A stretch of 64,000 nucleotides of DNA, from NCBI GenBank assembly GCA_036245805.1, contig BTRK01000003.1:16718464-16782463 (forward strand). Reading direction: 5' to 3'. Source of the DNA: Pristionchus mayeri (lineage: Eukaryota > Nematoda > Chromadorea > Rhabditida > Neodiplogasteridae). This document shows positions 24,640-35,420 of the stretch, piece by piece. Under the pieces are notes generated by a model. The model was not told where the DNA came from. It saw only the letters and a program-made list of their open reading frames with translations, and made no database searches. Position numbers and translations under genes: made by a program. Every line of letters begins with the position of its first letter. Positions within the stretch are counted from its first letter, which is position 1.

Positions 24640-25910
24640 TAATCATTGAATTGCGGGAGTAACCTTCCGTCAGTGGTTGGCAGCGTCGTCTATTCACTTT
24701 CAAGTCCCATCTTCATCCCATTCCTCTCCTTACTCCCGATAGAAGCTTCTTTTGATTTCATTTTAGCAAAAGTATTTGGTAGAGATTCTTCACTCTCCCT
24801 TCCCATCATTGCTTCATCTCCCTTTCCCTCGATAGAATCTTCAATTGATTTCTTTTTCGTAAAATCATCTGATATATGCTATTCTCTCTCCCCTCCCATC
24901 ACAACTTCACCTACCTGTCCCCCATTAGAAGGTTCTCTTCAAATAATTTTATATTCGCAGTAGATTCTTTTTGTTCCCACATTGATCTCAATTACTTACA
25001 ATTTTATACTCGGAAGATCATTTGTTCTCGTTCTTTATACATGATCTGGCTTCTGGCAAATGTGTAGTCTCCCCCCTTTCCGTTCCATACCCCCGATAGA
25101 AGCTTCTCTTGATTTTATTTTTGCAAAATTGCCTGGTAGAAGCTCTTCTCTCTCCCATCCCATCACCACTTCTCCGTTCTTTCCATCGATAGGAGGTTCT
25201 TTAGATGATTTCATTTTCGCTATTGACAATCGATCCTCAATTCGTTTTATACCACATTTATCTCAATTACTTACAATTTCATACTCAGAAGATCATTGTT
25301 CTCGTTCGTTATTAATCTGGCTATTTGTAGATGCATAGTCTCAACCATAGCTGGCCACGCCGGCGGCGTCGGCAGGGGGGTGGACAGAAAATCCATGACC
25401 CCCGGTTCATCGGAGGACGGGGGGGGGGGGTGGGGGGGTGGACAAACTACCATGACCCTGGGTTCATGGGAGGACGGGGGGTGGACAAGCGCCGCCAGCT
25501 CTTGACAGCTATGGTCTCAACCCTATCTTATCCTTACCCGCCACCCCCCCCCCCCCGATAGACGATTCTAATATTTTTGATGCAAAATGATCTGATGGAT
25601 GCTCTTCTCTCTCCCCTCCCATCAGCAATTCATATCCCTTCCCCCGATAGAAGGTTCATTTCATATAATCTTATTTTTGCTGTAGATATTCAATCCTGAC
25701 TTCGTTTTTTTCTCATGTTAATATAATTTACTTACAATTTTACACTCAGAAGGTCGTTGTTCTCTTTCGATGTTACTTTCTCAAAATGTACATAAATAAT
25801 TTGGAACTGGTGTCGTAATGAATGCCAATCCGATTGGTCTGAGTGAGCCCTATTGAATACTTTCAATACCATTCAATTAGGAAATAATAGTTACTCTGAA
25901 TATTTATCTA
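24640..25910 (+). repeat. Shared 3'-flank module of gene 2
   Basis: Homologous to 19.02-19.75 kb. It begins GGGAGTAACCTTCCGTCAGTGG, with the acceptor AG of the gene 1 copy changed to GG. Several CCCGATAGAAG and CACTCAGAAGATCATTG-like units are repeated here. Open frames at 24646-24963 and 25060-25338 run through this repeat and are probably not genes. Confidence 0.6.
25345..25528. repeat. G-rich insertion with direct-repeated flanks
   Basis: Compared with the gene 1 copy, about 180 bp is inserted. It contains two near-identical G-rich 60 bp units (GGGGTGGACA...CATGACCC...TTCATGGGAGGACGGG). The flanks CATAGTCTCAACC and TATGGTCTCAACC differ by one base and look like a 12-13 base target duplication. 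Confidence 0.55.
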
Positions 25911-25914
25911 TCAA

Positions 25915-26856
25915 ACTAGTGACCTTCGGTCGCTACGTGGTTCGCGGGGTTGTGTGATAAGGATAAATGTTATCCACGACTGGTGAGAGCCTGCTTAAAA
26001 CGTTGTAAACTTTTTTCACAACGCTCACGCTTCGGGGAGTGAGAGCAGGTTGGGAAGCATTTTTGGATAAATTCCGCAAGGAATGTCAGTCAACCACGTT
26101 TGGTACCAGTTTTATGCATGAACATCTGATTGTAAGCGACTGGTGAGAGCCTGCTTAAAACGTTGTAAAAGGCTCGTGAGGCCGAGGGCGATCAGAAAAA
26201 GTTGGAATGGGGCGAAGCCCCATTCCAACTTTTTCTGATCGCCCGAGGCCTTTCACAACGCTCACGCTCTGACGAGCCTTTCACAACGCTCACGCTCCGG
26301 GGAGTGAGAGCAGGTTGAGAAGCATTTTTGATTAAATTCCGCGAGCAATGTCGGCCAATCACTTTAGTCCCAGTTTTATGTACGAATCTATAATTGTAAG
26401 CGACTGGTGAGAGCTGGCTTAAAACGTTGTAAAAGGCTCACGCTGCGGGGAGTGAGAGCAGGTTGGGAAGTTATGGTGAGGCGGGTGGTGCGTGAGGTGG
26501 GTGATGCGCACGGTGCATTTGAGTTTTCTGCGATTTATTAAAATGCACCATAGTATGCGGTGTGCTGAAAGTGCTCGCCAAGGCAATGCCAACGGTCGCT
26601 GTCCGACGTCACACGGACGTGTTTGAGCAAAGATAGAGCGATTTGAAGGAAAGTGATCAAACTACAAACTACAAAGTTCAAAGATCAAAGTTCAAATTTT
26701 AAAAGTGCTCGTCAAGGGATTTCATATGGTCAAGGTTCTAGGCACATAGGATGATTTTGAGCCGTGTTACAGCGATTTGAAGAAAAAGTGTGACAGACAA
26801 AGGGACAGACAGACAGACAGACAGACAGACGTTACGATATGTCTTTATGCAGTAAC
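25915..26856. mobile_element. 0.94 kb insertion with three internal repeats and a (CAGA)n tract
   Basis: The gene 1 flank reads CTATCAAAATTGGTTTATC where this copy has about 940 bp inserted after CTATCAAA. Inside, GACTGGTGAGAGC units start at about 25979, 26140 and 26401, each ending GGAGTGAGAGCAGGTTG. Unit 2 holds a near-perfect hairpin around GGGGCGAAGCCCC at 26.21 kb with stems of about 35 bp. The right end has a (CAGA)n tract near 26.8 kb. There is no long target duplication, which would fit a rolling-circle element, but the canonical TC start and CTRR end are absent. Confidence 0.55.
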
Positions 26857-27183
26857 TTGGTTTATCAAACGTGTATTTCAAAGACTTTCTTTCCGCTCTT
26901 CCTGATTCGTTGTTTCTCTGTTTCTTAATAGGACGTGACGAAACTTGTTGACAAGCCCTCCCCTCCTTATGCCACAATCGGTGCAGAGGATACACATACA
27001 AATTAATGGTTTATCTTTTTTCTGAACAGCGTTCCCTAGGTAAATAAATTATTTTCCCTTTTTTCAAAATTATTTCATAATTAGCTGTCCTTTAGTAATT
27101 TATTTTTATAAAATTATTTATTTTATATATTTCTACATATTAATATTACAAATTGATAATCTTTTATGTTTTCTTCCCCTTTA

Positions 27184-28880
27184 ATCTACTGATGCTTCCG
27201 CGTATTGTAATTCAAATTTTCCTTAATCAGATTATTTTTACACACAAATACTCACATGTTTTCTGATAGCCCCCTTCCCTCAACTTGTTGGGGGGGGGGG
27301 GTGACAAAAGCAAAAACGACAAAAGCACAACTCGTCGCCGTTCGATTGCGATTAGATGAAGCGACTTGGGAGTTGGTTCATTGTAACCAGTATGTACCCC
27401 CCCCCCCCCCACATTTAAATATGTAAGTCTTGCTACCAGGAGATCGTGAGTTTCACTCCATATCTATCTATGGTCCAAAATTGAGTTCATGGTCCAAAAT
27501 TGTCACAGGAGATCGTGAGTTTCACTCCATATCTATGTATGGTCCAAAATTGGGTTCATGGTCCAAAATTGAGAATTGGAGAGGAAAATCTTGGCTAGAT
27601 AAACACCAAATGCAGTAAACAATTGGCACTTCTGTACATCAGTAACTACTGTAACTCAGTAGCTTCTGCATCGTTTCATTACGGCATTTTGTGTTTATCT
27701 AACCATGATTTTCGTCTCAAATTCTCAATTTTGGACCATGAACCCATACATAGATATGGAGTGAAACTCAAGATCGCCTGGTAACAAGACTTACATATGT
27801 AAATTTAGGGGAGCACGTACTGGTTACAATGAATCAACTCCCAAGTCGCTTCGTCTAATCCCAACCGAATGGCGACGAGTTGTGCTTTTGTCGTTATTGC
27901 TTTTGTCACCCCCCCCCCCCCCCCGTTTACGTGCCCTATACATGTTGACTCACGCGTGTCCTCTCTTTCTCTAACGCTCTCTTCCTCCCGCGCGTTCTCT
28001 TTCTCCCGCGCACTCTCTCGCTCTATCGGCCCTTCCCTCTCACCTCCCATTCAGTTGTTCCTTTTGCTCTAGCGCCGAATAGTTGACCGGTCTCTCCTCT
28101 CGCTTAATTATTTATTATTTATTTATTGGTGATAGGCCATTGCGTTTACTCATATCCGAGCTCTATGTGATACTACTTCCCACTCTATTTATTTATTTCA
28201 TAATTGCCTATGATTTTACAAATTATATAAATATTATAGTTTTTAGTACATATCTATGCATATATATAAAGCGCAATGTGTGTGATCGTGTCTGACCGTA
28301 TTGCGAAACGATTACGAAACGTAGAAGGAGAGAGATCGCGCGTCAACAAGTTTCATCACTAGCGATTTCGAAACCTACAGCACTAGCACGGCAGCCTTCG
28401 TCGAAGGCGGGAGCGCAACCGGGGTAGATATATTATATTACTCCATAATAATATAGCAATTTACAACTTACAAAAATTTTATATTCCATCCCTCTCTAAT
28501 CCTCGGACGTGTTCACATGATTGTTTTGGAATTATTTTAATAGTTAAGTTCCCAAATTTGATTATTTAAATACAGTAACACTCACTTGTTTACTCATAGT
28601 CCCTTCCCTCGAGTTCTTTACGTTTCCTATACATGTTGACTCGCGCGCGTTCTCTCTTTCTCTAACGCTCTCTTCCTCCCGCGCACTCTTTCTCTCTATC
28701 ACTCGAGCCCCTTCCCCCGCATCTCTCATTCAGTTGTTACCTTAGTTCTCGCGCCTGTTAGTCGTGTCTCTTCTCGAGTTTTTGTTACTTATTTATTTAT
28801 TTGTGATAAGCCACTCCGTTTACTCAAATCCGCACCCTCTACCCACCGGAAGAGCATCATACTAACGTTTTCAAATAAAG
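27184..28880. repeat. Tandem CT-rich repeat, block 2
   Basis: Two to three more units of the 2.75-5.25 kb repeat: CTCAACTTGTT, then CGCGCACTCTCTCGCTCTAT, GAATAGTTGACCGGTCTCTC and the TTATTTATT segment. One unit is split by the 27290-27924 element. About 180 bp of unrelated sequence (28254-28435, starting TGCATATATATAAAGCGC) is inserted in another. Confidence 0.8.
27290..27924. mobile_element. Second copy of the palindromic MITE, poly-G termini
   Basis: A 635 bp palindrome whose ends are G-runs followed by GTGACAAAAGC on the left, complementary on the right. Internal order ACTTGGGAGTTG, AGTTTCACTCCATATC and TTCATGGTCCAAAATTG matches the element at 22564-23099. The host repeat elsewhere reads CTCAACTTGTTTACG; here it reads CTCAACTTGTT, element, GTTTACG, giving GTT as the only visible duplication. 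The tandem GTTTCACTCCATATCTAT segment suggests internal rearrangement. Confidence 0.8.
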
Positions 28881-29179
28881 CTTTTCTCATTTAAATTCGC
28901 GTGTTGTCTTGTTCTCTGTAGATGGAGAGAGGGTGTAAAGTATGTGATGTTATGCCAATACTACTACTCACTCTTGTTTATTCTCAATTACGAAATTAAC
29001 AGTATTATTCTCCGTTTCGCACATTCCCCCGCGTTGTTGTCTAGTTCTAAAAACTTGTTCGACGTGAAATCCCCCCGTACTTGTCATGGAATTTCTGTCA
29101 TGTCATGGAAATGGAAATGTCATGGAACGAATATTGACTTCCTCGAGTCCGCACTCTTTTCAACCGATCTTTTTTTCAG

Positions 29180-31621
29180 AATTCGAAGGAGACGAAGCAA
29201 GCGGCGAAGCGAGAGGCAAGACGAGAGGCCGCAGCTGCGAAACAGCAAAGAAAGGAGGAGAAAGCAGCCAAGATAGAGGAGAAGAAACTGACTACGGTGA
29301 GAATTTCATGGCATCATGTACAATAATAATATCAACTATTTTCTTGAAGCAATTCGAGGTTGGAATCCCGCAATGTTTTGAATAAGCTCGAACTCATCAT
29401 ATCATATTTATCCTGACGTCAGGCACAATGGTCCTGCAGGAGGGTGACTTCATTGTGGAGGGATTGGGGATCTTCGGTCTCAGAGCGTCGTTATGTCAAG
29501 GGATGGGATCTTCTTTGGCTTCTCTGGTCAACTGTAGGGACGATCGTGACGGATCTCCGTTGAGCATCGAAATAGATCATCCTGCCGCCGAACACCTGAC
29601 TTGTGCCGGTTAGGAACTCACAACGCAGACTTGAGCGGGGCTTTCTTGACGGTAGACCACTCGAGACGATGGGAATCCGTCCGTGCTCCTCCTCTTGAAG
29701 TGTACCAAGTAGGCGATACTCTCCGGCGATAAGCTCGAACTGGGACAGCAAAATTCGGTCGGCAAAATAGAGTGAAAGCTTCAAAATATTTTTTTTTCAG
29801 AGAGCGAAAGATGCTGAGAAGAAGCAACGACAGGCTGTGAGAGCGGCGAAGCGAGCGGACCACAAGGAGGTTAGCGAGTGTGAAATTTTAATTTAATTTA
29901 AAAATTTGTGGTTGTTTATGAATGTGGGCGGCAGAAAATGTTTAATACTGAACATGCAACCTATTTCCTAGTAAAAATGCTTGTTTCGACTTCTTTGGCT
30001 GAATAATTTAATGACTTGCATTTTCTCAATTTTTTATAGGGATTACGAGAGATAGAAGGGCACTAGGTCGGGTGACAATCAAAAATGTTACCCTTCCCCA
30101 GCAGTTTGATAGTAGCATACTACACTATCAAAATAATTCTGCAAAATAAACTTGCGGACTGTTTGTGGTTCTTATTGGACAGTGATCAGACATAGTATCA
30201 ATTAAGTTCAATATTTCCTTCAGAGAGCTGCAGATGCGGACCGCAAGTCGAAACACGCGCCGAATGGAGAGAAAAGGGGAGAAGTGATGAAGAAGAGACT
30301 GAGAAAGGCGAAGAAAGATGTCAAGACAAAGCTGAAGGCGGTCAAGAGAGCCCACGTTGTAAGTATCGTGACATTTATGATACCGAGGGAACCCAGAAAC
30401 CTAAGAATGTTATAATTCTTGTACAATTCTCAGATTAAAATGTTGAAAGTCTTCGAAAAATATTTTTCAAGTAATACGATTTGGAGAAATCGAGAATTTT
30501 AATAAGAATATTTCTCAGAAATCTACAAAAAGAAAGGCGAAGCGAGCTGCAAAGCGAGAGGCGGCACAGGCAGCGCGGGCGGTAAGTATTCCTATTGTTG
30601 TCCTCCAATTGTATATCTGTATCGGCCTTACGTAGGTTAGGGAGTGTGAGTTTTTGGAGAGCTGTATGGTGCTTTTCTTTCTTATACTATCTATTTTTAT
30701 TATAAATTTATTTCTTGCCAGATTATGGCGCTTATCCGCGAGTCTGAGAAGCGCGAGGAGGAGAGAAGAAGGGCGGCGGCTCAGCGACTGAGAGAGGAAT
30801 CGAACGATCTCTTGTACGCCATCATCTTCGGTTGGTTATTGATCGGAGTTACTTATGATAGCAGATAGTCGTAGTATGTACTAAGTACTTCCTAAGTACT
30901 CTGTTCCTTTTCAATTCTGTTTTCGTTTTGCTCTGATAGGTCAGTCTAATAGAGAAGTAGAAGAGGGGACTTGCTCGCTATATAAGGAATTTCGTAATTT
31001 CGCTTTGCTTGGGTGCAGATTAGGGTGGCTGAAATGGATCAACGGGTCGCTATTTAGAGAGCCTCGGCAGATCAGAGATGGATGAGACGGTTAACCGTCC
31101 AATCTGGCAGTCCTACTCTCTCTATTTACTGTGGTGATAGAGACTCTCTCGTATCTCTCTCCCTCCTCTCACGGATGACCCGAGAGTAAACAAGACGGTT
31201 AGCCGTGATCCATTTCAGCCACCCTAGTGCAGATTTTAATAGCGACCTGTTGCTTATCTTTTTAAATGTTACCTCTATAGTCCAATTTTTTCATTGACCG
31301 AGTTCCGATTTTGCATGAGAAATCATCGTCTACTTTGTTTCTTTCAGTGCTCTTCTTCATTTCGATTGCCGGTATTCTCATCTGCAGCACGATCGTCGCA
31401 GCGATCAAAGGTTATTTTTTTTAAATTTTTGCATTCTTTTCGAATTCGATAATCGAGAATTGCTCACACGCTTGGCGAAAATTATGTATTTTATTATCAT
31501 TCATCTAGTTTGTAATTTCAAGTTCTAGCACTGTTGAATGACTCATTTCCATACCGTAATTTTAAAATTATTGATTGCAGTAATTTTGGTGGCAATCATC
31601 TCGATCTTCCATCTCGGGTAA
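29180..31621 (+). CDS. Ala/Lys/Arg-rich protein with hydrophobic C-terminus (gene 3, 5' end unresolved)
   Basis: Seven exons are clear: 29180-29296, 29801-29869, 30224-30358, 30519-30581, 30722-30830, 31348-31410 and 31581-31621, with TAA at the end. They total 597 bases and are phase consistent, giving at least 198 residues. The first exon with its ATG was not found; it should lie upstream of the TTTTTTCAG acceptor at 29179. No known family. The first four exons encode highly basic, alanine-rich helix (such as KREARREAAAAKQQRKEE). Exon 5 has IRESEKREEERRRAAAQ. The last exons encode a hydrophobic tail of about 40 residues, LLYAIIFVLFFISIAGILIC then VILVAIISIFHLG, probably one or two membrane segments. 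It may be tail-anchored with a charged cytosolic rod, by inference. Gene 4 is its paralogue. Confidence 0.68.
31021..31226. mobile_element. hAT-type MITE with perfect 8 bp target duplication
   Basis: A 206 bp element with termini TAGGGTGGCTGAAATGGATC and the complement. GTGCAGAT flanks it exactly on both sides (31013-31020 and 31227-31234). An 8-base duplication with a TAGGG-type terminus is characteristic of the hAT superfamily. It sits in the intron before the membrane-tail exon of gene 3. Confidence 0.88.
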
Positions 31622-31910
31622 AAATCGTCATATCCCCCCCTTCCCTCCCCTTCCCACGCCTCCTTCTCCTGCCATTCCCCCCATAGAAGCCATTATTGAT
31701 GTTACTTTCGCAAAATGATCTCATTTGGTAGAGGCCTCCTTTTTCCTTTTCTCAATAGAATGTTCTCTTCAAATGATCTCATTTTCGATAGATCTGAATT
31801 TCAATTCATTTTTGTTGCTTCGTTGATCTAATTTACTAACAGGTTCACACTCAGAAGATACGCACGTTGTTCTCATTTGTTGTTGCTCAGGATATGTTCA
31901 TAAATTATTT
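31622..31910 (+). repeat. Shared 3'-flank module of gene 3
   Basis: It contains CCCCCCATAGAAG, TTACTTTCGCAAAATGATC, TTTGGTAGAGG and CACTCAGAAGATAC in the same order as the flanks of genes 1, 2 and 4. Probably the 3' UTR and downstream region. Confidence 0.6.
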
Positions 31911-32056
31911 TTATTTCGTTCCTTCAAGAACTACCACTTCCCAATGGTCGGAACAGTCCATTTACATTGTCAAATGTTTATCTGAAATACCCCATGGACA
32001 AGGGGGGACCTGTGTAGCCGTGATCTTTGAGGAGGAGAGGTTAGGCTTCTGGATAA

Positions 32057-32275
32057 ATGTCTAATTTAAAGCTTCGAGGCATGTCCTTCGACCTCAAGAA
32101 CGACGTCGGCCTCAGAGCCTTCAACGACCTGCTTGCCACTCAAGCATTCGCCTGCGGTTTCGTGTTGTCCGGCGAGGATTCGAATCTGTTCGAGTCGCTC
32201 AAGTTCGCACCCGACGCCAAGAAATTCCCCAACGTCGCCCGATGGTACACGAATATCGCCTCCTATGACAAAAAG
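32057..32275 (+). pseudogene. eEF1B N-terminal domain exon (elongation factor 1-beta/delta type)
   Basis: ATG at 32057 opens a 73-codon exon with a GT donor at 32276. After a short leader it reads DLKNDVGLRAFNDLLATQAF, then CGFVLSGEDSNLFESL, PDAKKFPNVARWYTNIASYD. This is the GST-C-like N-terminal domain of eEF1B, the GDP/GTP exchange subunit for eEF1A; the GFVLSGED and FPNVARWY blocks are diagnostic. The acidic linker and catalytic C-terminal domain are not found downstream. Joined to the next apparent exon (32324-32418), the frame is shifted by one base relative to the Lys-rich exons that follow. The exon is either a captured fragment or the decayed start of gene 4. Confidence 0.8.
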
Positions 32276-32323
32276 GTGAACATTACACAGGAATTTCGAC
32301 ATCTATTCGTTTTCTTGCCTCAG

Positions 32324-35123
32324 TTTTCTCTTATTATTTTAAAACGCTGTTTGAGGAGCGTGCCGAGTGGCCCGGTGCAACTATTACCGTCGCCGACATC
32401 AAGAAGGAAGATCGCAAGGTAAGTTCTCTATTTTTGCTTTCAAATTACAAGAATGTCTATATTTCTCGAGCTCGAAAGCGCTCGGATAGCCATAAACTGT
32501 TTGAATATTTTTCAGAAAGCGAAGGCGGAGCGAAAGGCGAGGAAAGCCGCTATTCGAGCTGCTGCCTTGGTATGCGCCAATGTTTTTTTCCTGAACACAA
32601 TCCTATGCATTAAAAGTATAACGAAATATCTGTGAAACGTTTCAATGGTCTAGTCAAGCACTAGTTCGGATGATCATTGTATCCCTCCATTATGTTTTGT
32701 TTCGATTTTTTATAATGTCAATCCTCCACATCATTATTCGGCCATTGGCCAGTTTAACATTTCTCAGAAGGCGAAGGCGAAACGAAAGGCGAAGAAAGCT
32801 GCAAATAAAGCTGCGGAGGCGGCGAAGCGAGAGGCGGAGGAGGAGAGAGCGCGCGTTGTAAGTTATTTCCAAGTCGTAGCGAGTCATCTATAGCGCTTAC
32901 AACTTGATTTCTCACATGTTATAGCGTATGATAGATTTGACATAGGCGCGGCGGCTAGAGAACAACGGTCGTAATAGTGTTTCCAGATCTTGAACAGAAA
33001 ATAACGAATTTTGAAATTTGCTTGTTAAGATTGCATGCAATGAAATTTTTGGAAGAGTCCACTTAAACACACAGATCTCCGTTGATACAAAAGAATGGCG
33101 AAGCTGGTAGCGATGCGAAATGAGATGCTACAGGTAAATAATGCAAGATACGGACTGAAGAACCTTCGTATTGGGACCTGCTATAAAAGAAATTATTTCT
33201 TAATTTTATAAAAAAAGGATCCTGATGTATTATCATTGTGAGCTTAAAACACGTGACAAAAATATGCTACGAACTCCAAATTGCTTTATGTACTTAGTAA
33301 AACTTCTCAATTGTTAGATAATGTTCATACTTGAAAAGGCTCAAGCGAGATGGTATGTATGTATATAGAGAAAGCTAATGGTTTAAATGGTGTATTTCTC
33401 AGAGAATTGCGAAGGCGGAACGAAAGGCGAAGCATGCAGAGAAGCAAGCGGCTAAGCAAAAGGCCGCAGCCGCGAAGAAACGGAGAAAGTCAGTGAAGGC
33501 TGCGGCTCACATGGCCGAGTATGCAGCAAAGCGAGAGGCTGCCAAGAGAGCCCGCATTGTAAGTATAATTGACACCATTCTTCGAATTGTATACCTTAAA
33601 TTGTGTATAGGTAACAAATATTTATTTTTTTATTTATTTTAGCTACTTGTGCACAATTGTGGCCTACGTTAAAGAAATCCCATTCGCAAGTTCAATGTCG
33701 ACTTGTATGGCCCCTTTTGATCGAATTAGGATGTAAAAAATATTAAAAAAATAAACTTGCGAAAGGCCCGCCCAACTTCTCCATTCAGTAATATAAATCG
33801 AAGAATTGCTTATGCATTAGTACATTGTTTAGGCGGCAGCGGCAGCACAGCAAAGTGTGGCGGCTGCGAAGAAACAACGAAAGGCGGAGAGAGCGGCAGA
33901 GCGAGCAGCGAAGCAAGAGGCGAAGCTAATGATGATCGAGAGAGCGCGCATTGTAAGTATCATTAACACATTTGCTTTAAAAATTGGGCTTGCATGTTGT
34001 TACGATCTAGTAAACTACTATTTTATTTTGGCTCATGACGCTAATACCTATTGGAAAATTTAAATTTGAATCTGCCAGAAATTAAGAGGAGTCCAAAGAT
34101 CGCAAAATTACCGATTAATTGGCACATTTGTCAGGCGGCCGCGGCAGCACAGCGAGAGGCGATCGAAAGAGCGCGCATGGTGAGTATACGTATTTGTGTT
34201 TTTTTCTTATTTTATTTCTTATTTGTTTGTTTTATTCTTATTTGTCTTTGTCTAACGATCTCCACACTCCATTCATTAATTAGATACGATTTATTTTGTA
34301 TCCCTTGTTTGGATAACAACGGAAAGATTTAACGATTTATTTTGTATCCCTTGTTTGGATAACAACGATGAGAGGCAATAAACAGCTATTATCTGAGAGT
34401 GGACAAGCGTGGCTCTCAACCTATCAAGAGTCGCAAATTCCTCACACGCAGATTATGGCGCTTAACCACGCATTTCGCGAGTCTTCTGGCGAGCGCGCGG
34501 AAGAGGGAAGGGCGGCGCATCGTGTGGAATCGAACAACATCCTCTGCACGATCCTCTTCGGTAAGTATTCTGATGCGTTATCAATTCAGTCTGTGCCGTT
34601 CCCGTTTCTCTCTAATACAACAGAGTAGGGATGGCTATTCGACTCTCCCTCGCATATTTTGAAATTCGAGGAGGAGGAGGCGATTGCGACGGCGAAATGA
34701 ACATTGAATAGCCAGCCCTAAAAAAGAGTGATGGAGAAAACGTGTAGTATGAGGAGAGTCGCATGTTCGAATTGTCAAACAGCAATCTTCTTTCAGTTGT
34801 TATGGCCGGAGTGCTCATCTGCTACATCCCTGAAACAGCTGCGGCGATTAGTGCAGTGGTCAAAGGTTAGATGGTGATATTTTAAAATTTCAATCGATAG
34901 CGAAGAAATATTAGGAAATTTGCCTAGAAAGGGGAAGTGAGGAGAAGATGTTATGTCGATCTGGCTTCCATTTCTTGCCTCGCGCCCAAAAGTCGAGAAT
35001 CGAGTGTAATCACTGGGAAATTATGGGAGAACGTAGTTATAGTTTATCTTGAATAATTGATTTCTCAAATTATTGATTCCAGGAGTAGCAGGAGCGATCG
35101 GGTCGATCTTCCATCTCTGGTAA
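32324..35123 (+). CDS. Ala/Lys/Arg-rich exon-repeat protein with hydrophobic C-terminus (gene 4)
   Basis: Exons: 32324-32418 (frame shared with the rest reads LFEERAEWPGATITVADIKK), 32516-32569, 32768-32857, 33403-33558, 33833-33952, 34135-34179, 34452-34560, 34797-34865 and 35083-35123 ending TAA. Phases agree from 32324 to the stop. A doubtful small exon may lie near 33094. The start is unresolved because the upstream eEF1B exon does not join in frame. No known family. Exons at 32768, 33403, 33833 and 34135 each end ERAR or KRAR plus Val, Ile or Met just before the donor, so they are duplicated modules of KAKAERKAKKAA type. The last three exons match gene 3: IMALNHAFRESS, then VMAGVLICYIPETAAAISAV, then GVAGAIGSIFHLW. 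The protein is probably membrane-anchored at the C-terminus. Confidence 0.65.
34626..34720. repeat. TAGGG-ATGGC hairpin element, copy in gene 4 intron
   Basis: About 95 bp with ends TAGGGATGGCTATTCGA and complementary AATAGCCAGCCCTA. It resembles the elements at 36.17 and 49.88 kb. Confidence 0.55.
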
Positions 35124-35420
35124 ACATCGTCATATCTGCCCCTTCCCGCCCTTTCCCCTACCATACCCCCCGGTAGAAGTCACTCTTGATATTACTTTCG
35201 CAAATGATCACATTTGGTAGAGGCCTCCTACCTTTTCTCAATAGAAGGTTCTCTTCAAACGATCTCATTTTCGCTAGATCCGATTCCAATTCGTTTCTGT
35301 TGCCACGTTGATCTAAGTTACTAACAGGTTCTCACTCAGAAGATACAACCGTTGTTCCCATTCGTTGTTGACCAGGATATGTACATAAATTAATTAATTT
35401 AGATCCTTTTACCTACTTCA
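35124..35420 (+). repeat. Shared 3'-flank module of gene 4
   Basis: ACATCGTCATATC after the stop, then CCCCCGGTAGAAG, ATTACTTTCGCAAATGATC, TTTGGTAGAGG and CTCACTCAGAAGATACAACC. It closely matches the flank of gene 3 and, more distantly, those of genes 1 and 2. Confidence 0.6.

Noticed and set aside
24646..25561. Protein genes in the gene 2 3' flank
   Set aside because: The frames cover a repeated flank module also found after three other genes, with poly-C/poly-G tracts and no splice-consistent structure.
25915..26856. Firm Helitron call
   Set aside because: The required TC start and CTRR end with a 3' hairpin were not found, so only an insertion is reported.
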